In this document: piece after piece, positions 39,226-39,337 of the stretch | How positions within the stretch are numbered: the first letter of the stretch is position 1 | Layout: each line of letters starts with the position of its first letter | Assembly: GCF_008042035.1 (NCBI RefSeq) | Contig: NZ_RDBL01000006.1 | Location: forward strand, 334,712 to 374,048 | Direction: 5' to 3' | DNA from: Streptomyces sp. col6 | Lineage (GTDB): Bacteria; Actinomycetota; Actinomycetes; Streptomycetales; Streptomycetaceae | Length of the DNA: 39,337 bases | Program-made: the position numbers and the translations under genes | Notes under the pieces: generated by a model | Told to the model about the DNA's origin: nothing | The model's input: the letters and a program-made list of their open reading frames with translations, nothing else | Databases searched by the model: none

Positions 39226-39337
39226 ATGCCGTCGTACTGTCCGTTCTGTGGAACACCGGCGCCGGACGAGGCGCGCTTCTGCATGAAGTGCGGGCGCGAG
39301 CGCCCCGCGGCCCCGGCCGCCGCGCCTCCGCAGCCCA
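39226..39337 (+). CDS. Zinc-ribbon protein, N-terminal fragment at window edge
   Basis: The first 37 residues are visible (MPSYCPFCGTPAPDEARFCM and on). CPFCG and CMKCG form a zinc ribbon of the type placed at the N-terminus of many membrane or regulatory proteins, followed by a Pro/Ala-rich linker (AAPAAAPPQP) that continues past the edge. GGAG lies 7 nt before the ATG at 39226. The main domain is outside the window, so the family cannot be told. Confidence 0.7.
   Translation, partial: MPSYCPFCGTPAPDEARFCMKCGRERPAAPAAAPPQP

Overview
The window is high-GC actinobacterial DNA and almost certainly a Streptomyces core-chromosome segment. The evidence is the strong G/C third-position bias, many GTG starts, GTGA/ATGA stop-start overlaps, TAGGCT-type -10 boxes lying one helical turn before leaderless starts, the futalosine menaquinone genes, the DUF4229 and DUF3152 proteins and a SigE-family ECF factor. 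I found about 40 genes, no tRNA, rRNA or CRISPR array, and one small MITE-like insertion.

Layout. 1-3.6 kb is accessory: a truncated small membrane protein, a 173-bp MITE-like hairpin, a MerR regulator divergent from an MFS efflux pump, and a ThrE-type exporter. 3.7-10.5 kb is the most unusual part: a minus-strand cluster built around a 1705-residue protein that joins a caspase-like peptidase to an HSP90-type ATPase and a long tail with recurring winged-helix-like segments. It is followed by a Cys/His-rich small protein and a three-helix membrane protein, both coupled to it by overlapping stops and starts, and preceded by an unknown 143-residue protein. 10.6-18.4 kb is housekeeping: hemL, a histidine phosphatase, a Tat lipoprotein with a deacetylase-like fold, then a complete System II cytochrome c maturation operon (TlpA-like thioredoxin, CcdA, ResB, CcsB).

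18.9-24.6 kb and 31-39 kb hold most of the futalosine route to menaquinone, in separate transcription units: a UbiD-like decarboxylase plus the UbiA-type MqnP, UbiX, an Lrp/AsnC regulator next to mqnE, then mqnA, mqnC and the C-methylase UbiE/MenG. mqnB and mqnD are not in the window. Haem supply, cytochrome c assembly and menaquinone synthesis therefore cluster here, a respiratory neighbourhood. Between them lie a GNAT enzyme, a DUF4229 protein, a glutamate-transporter-family symporter behind a Cys-rich leader peptide (suggesting cystine or sulfur control), a TetR regulator convergent with a gene that fuses a SARP-type DNA-binding domain to a MaoC dehydratase, a BmrR-like MerR regulator, a cold-shock protein, a Ser/Thr kinase, a metzincin-motif DUF3152 protein and an ECF sigma factor with a membrane partner.

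The strongest candidates for new biology are the caspase/HSP90 cluster, the SARP-MaoC fusion, the Cys leader peptide upstream of the symporter, and a multi-stem non-coding element between mqnA and the kinase gene. All functional statements come from reading motifs and context; no database search was possible.
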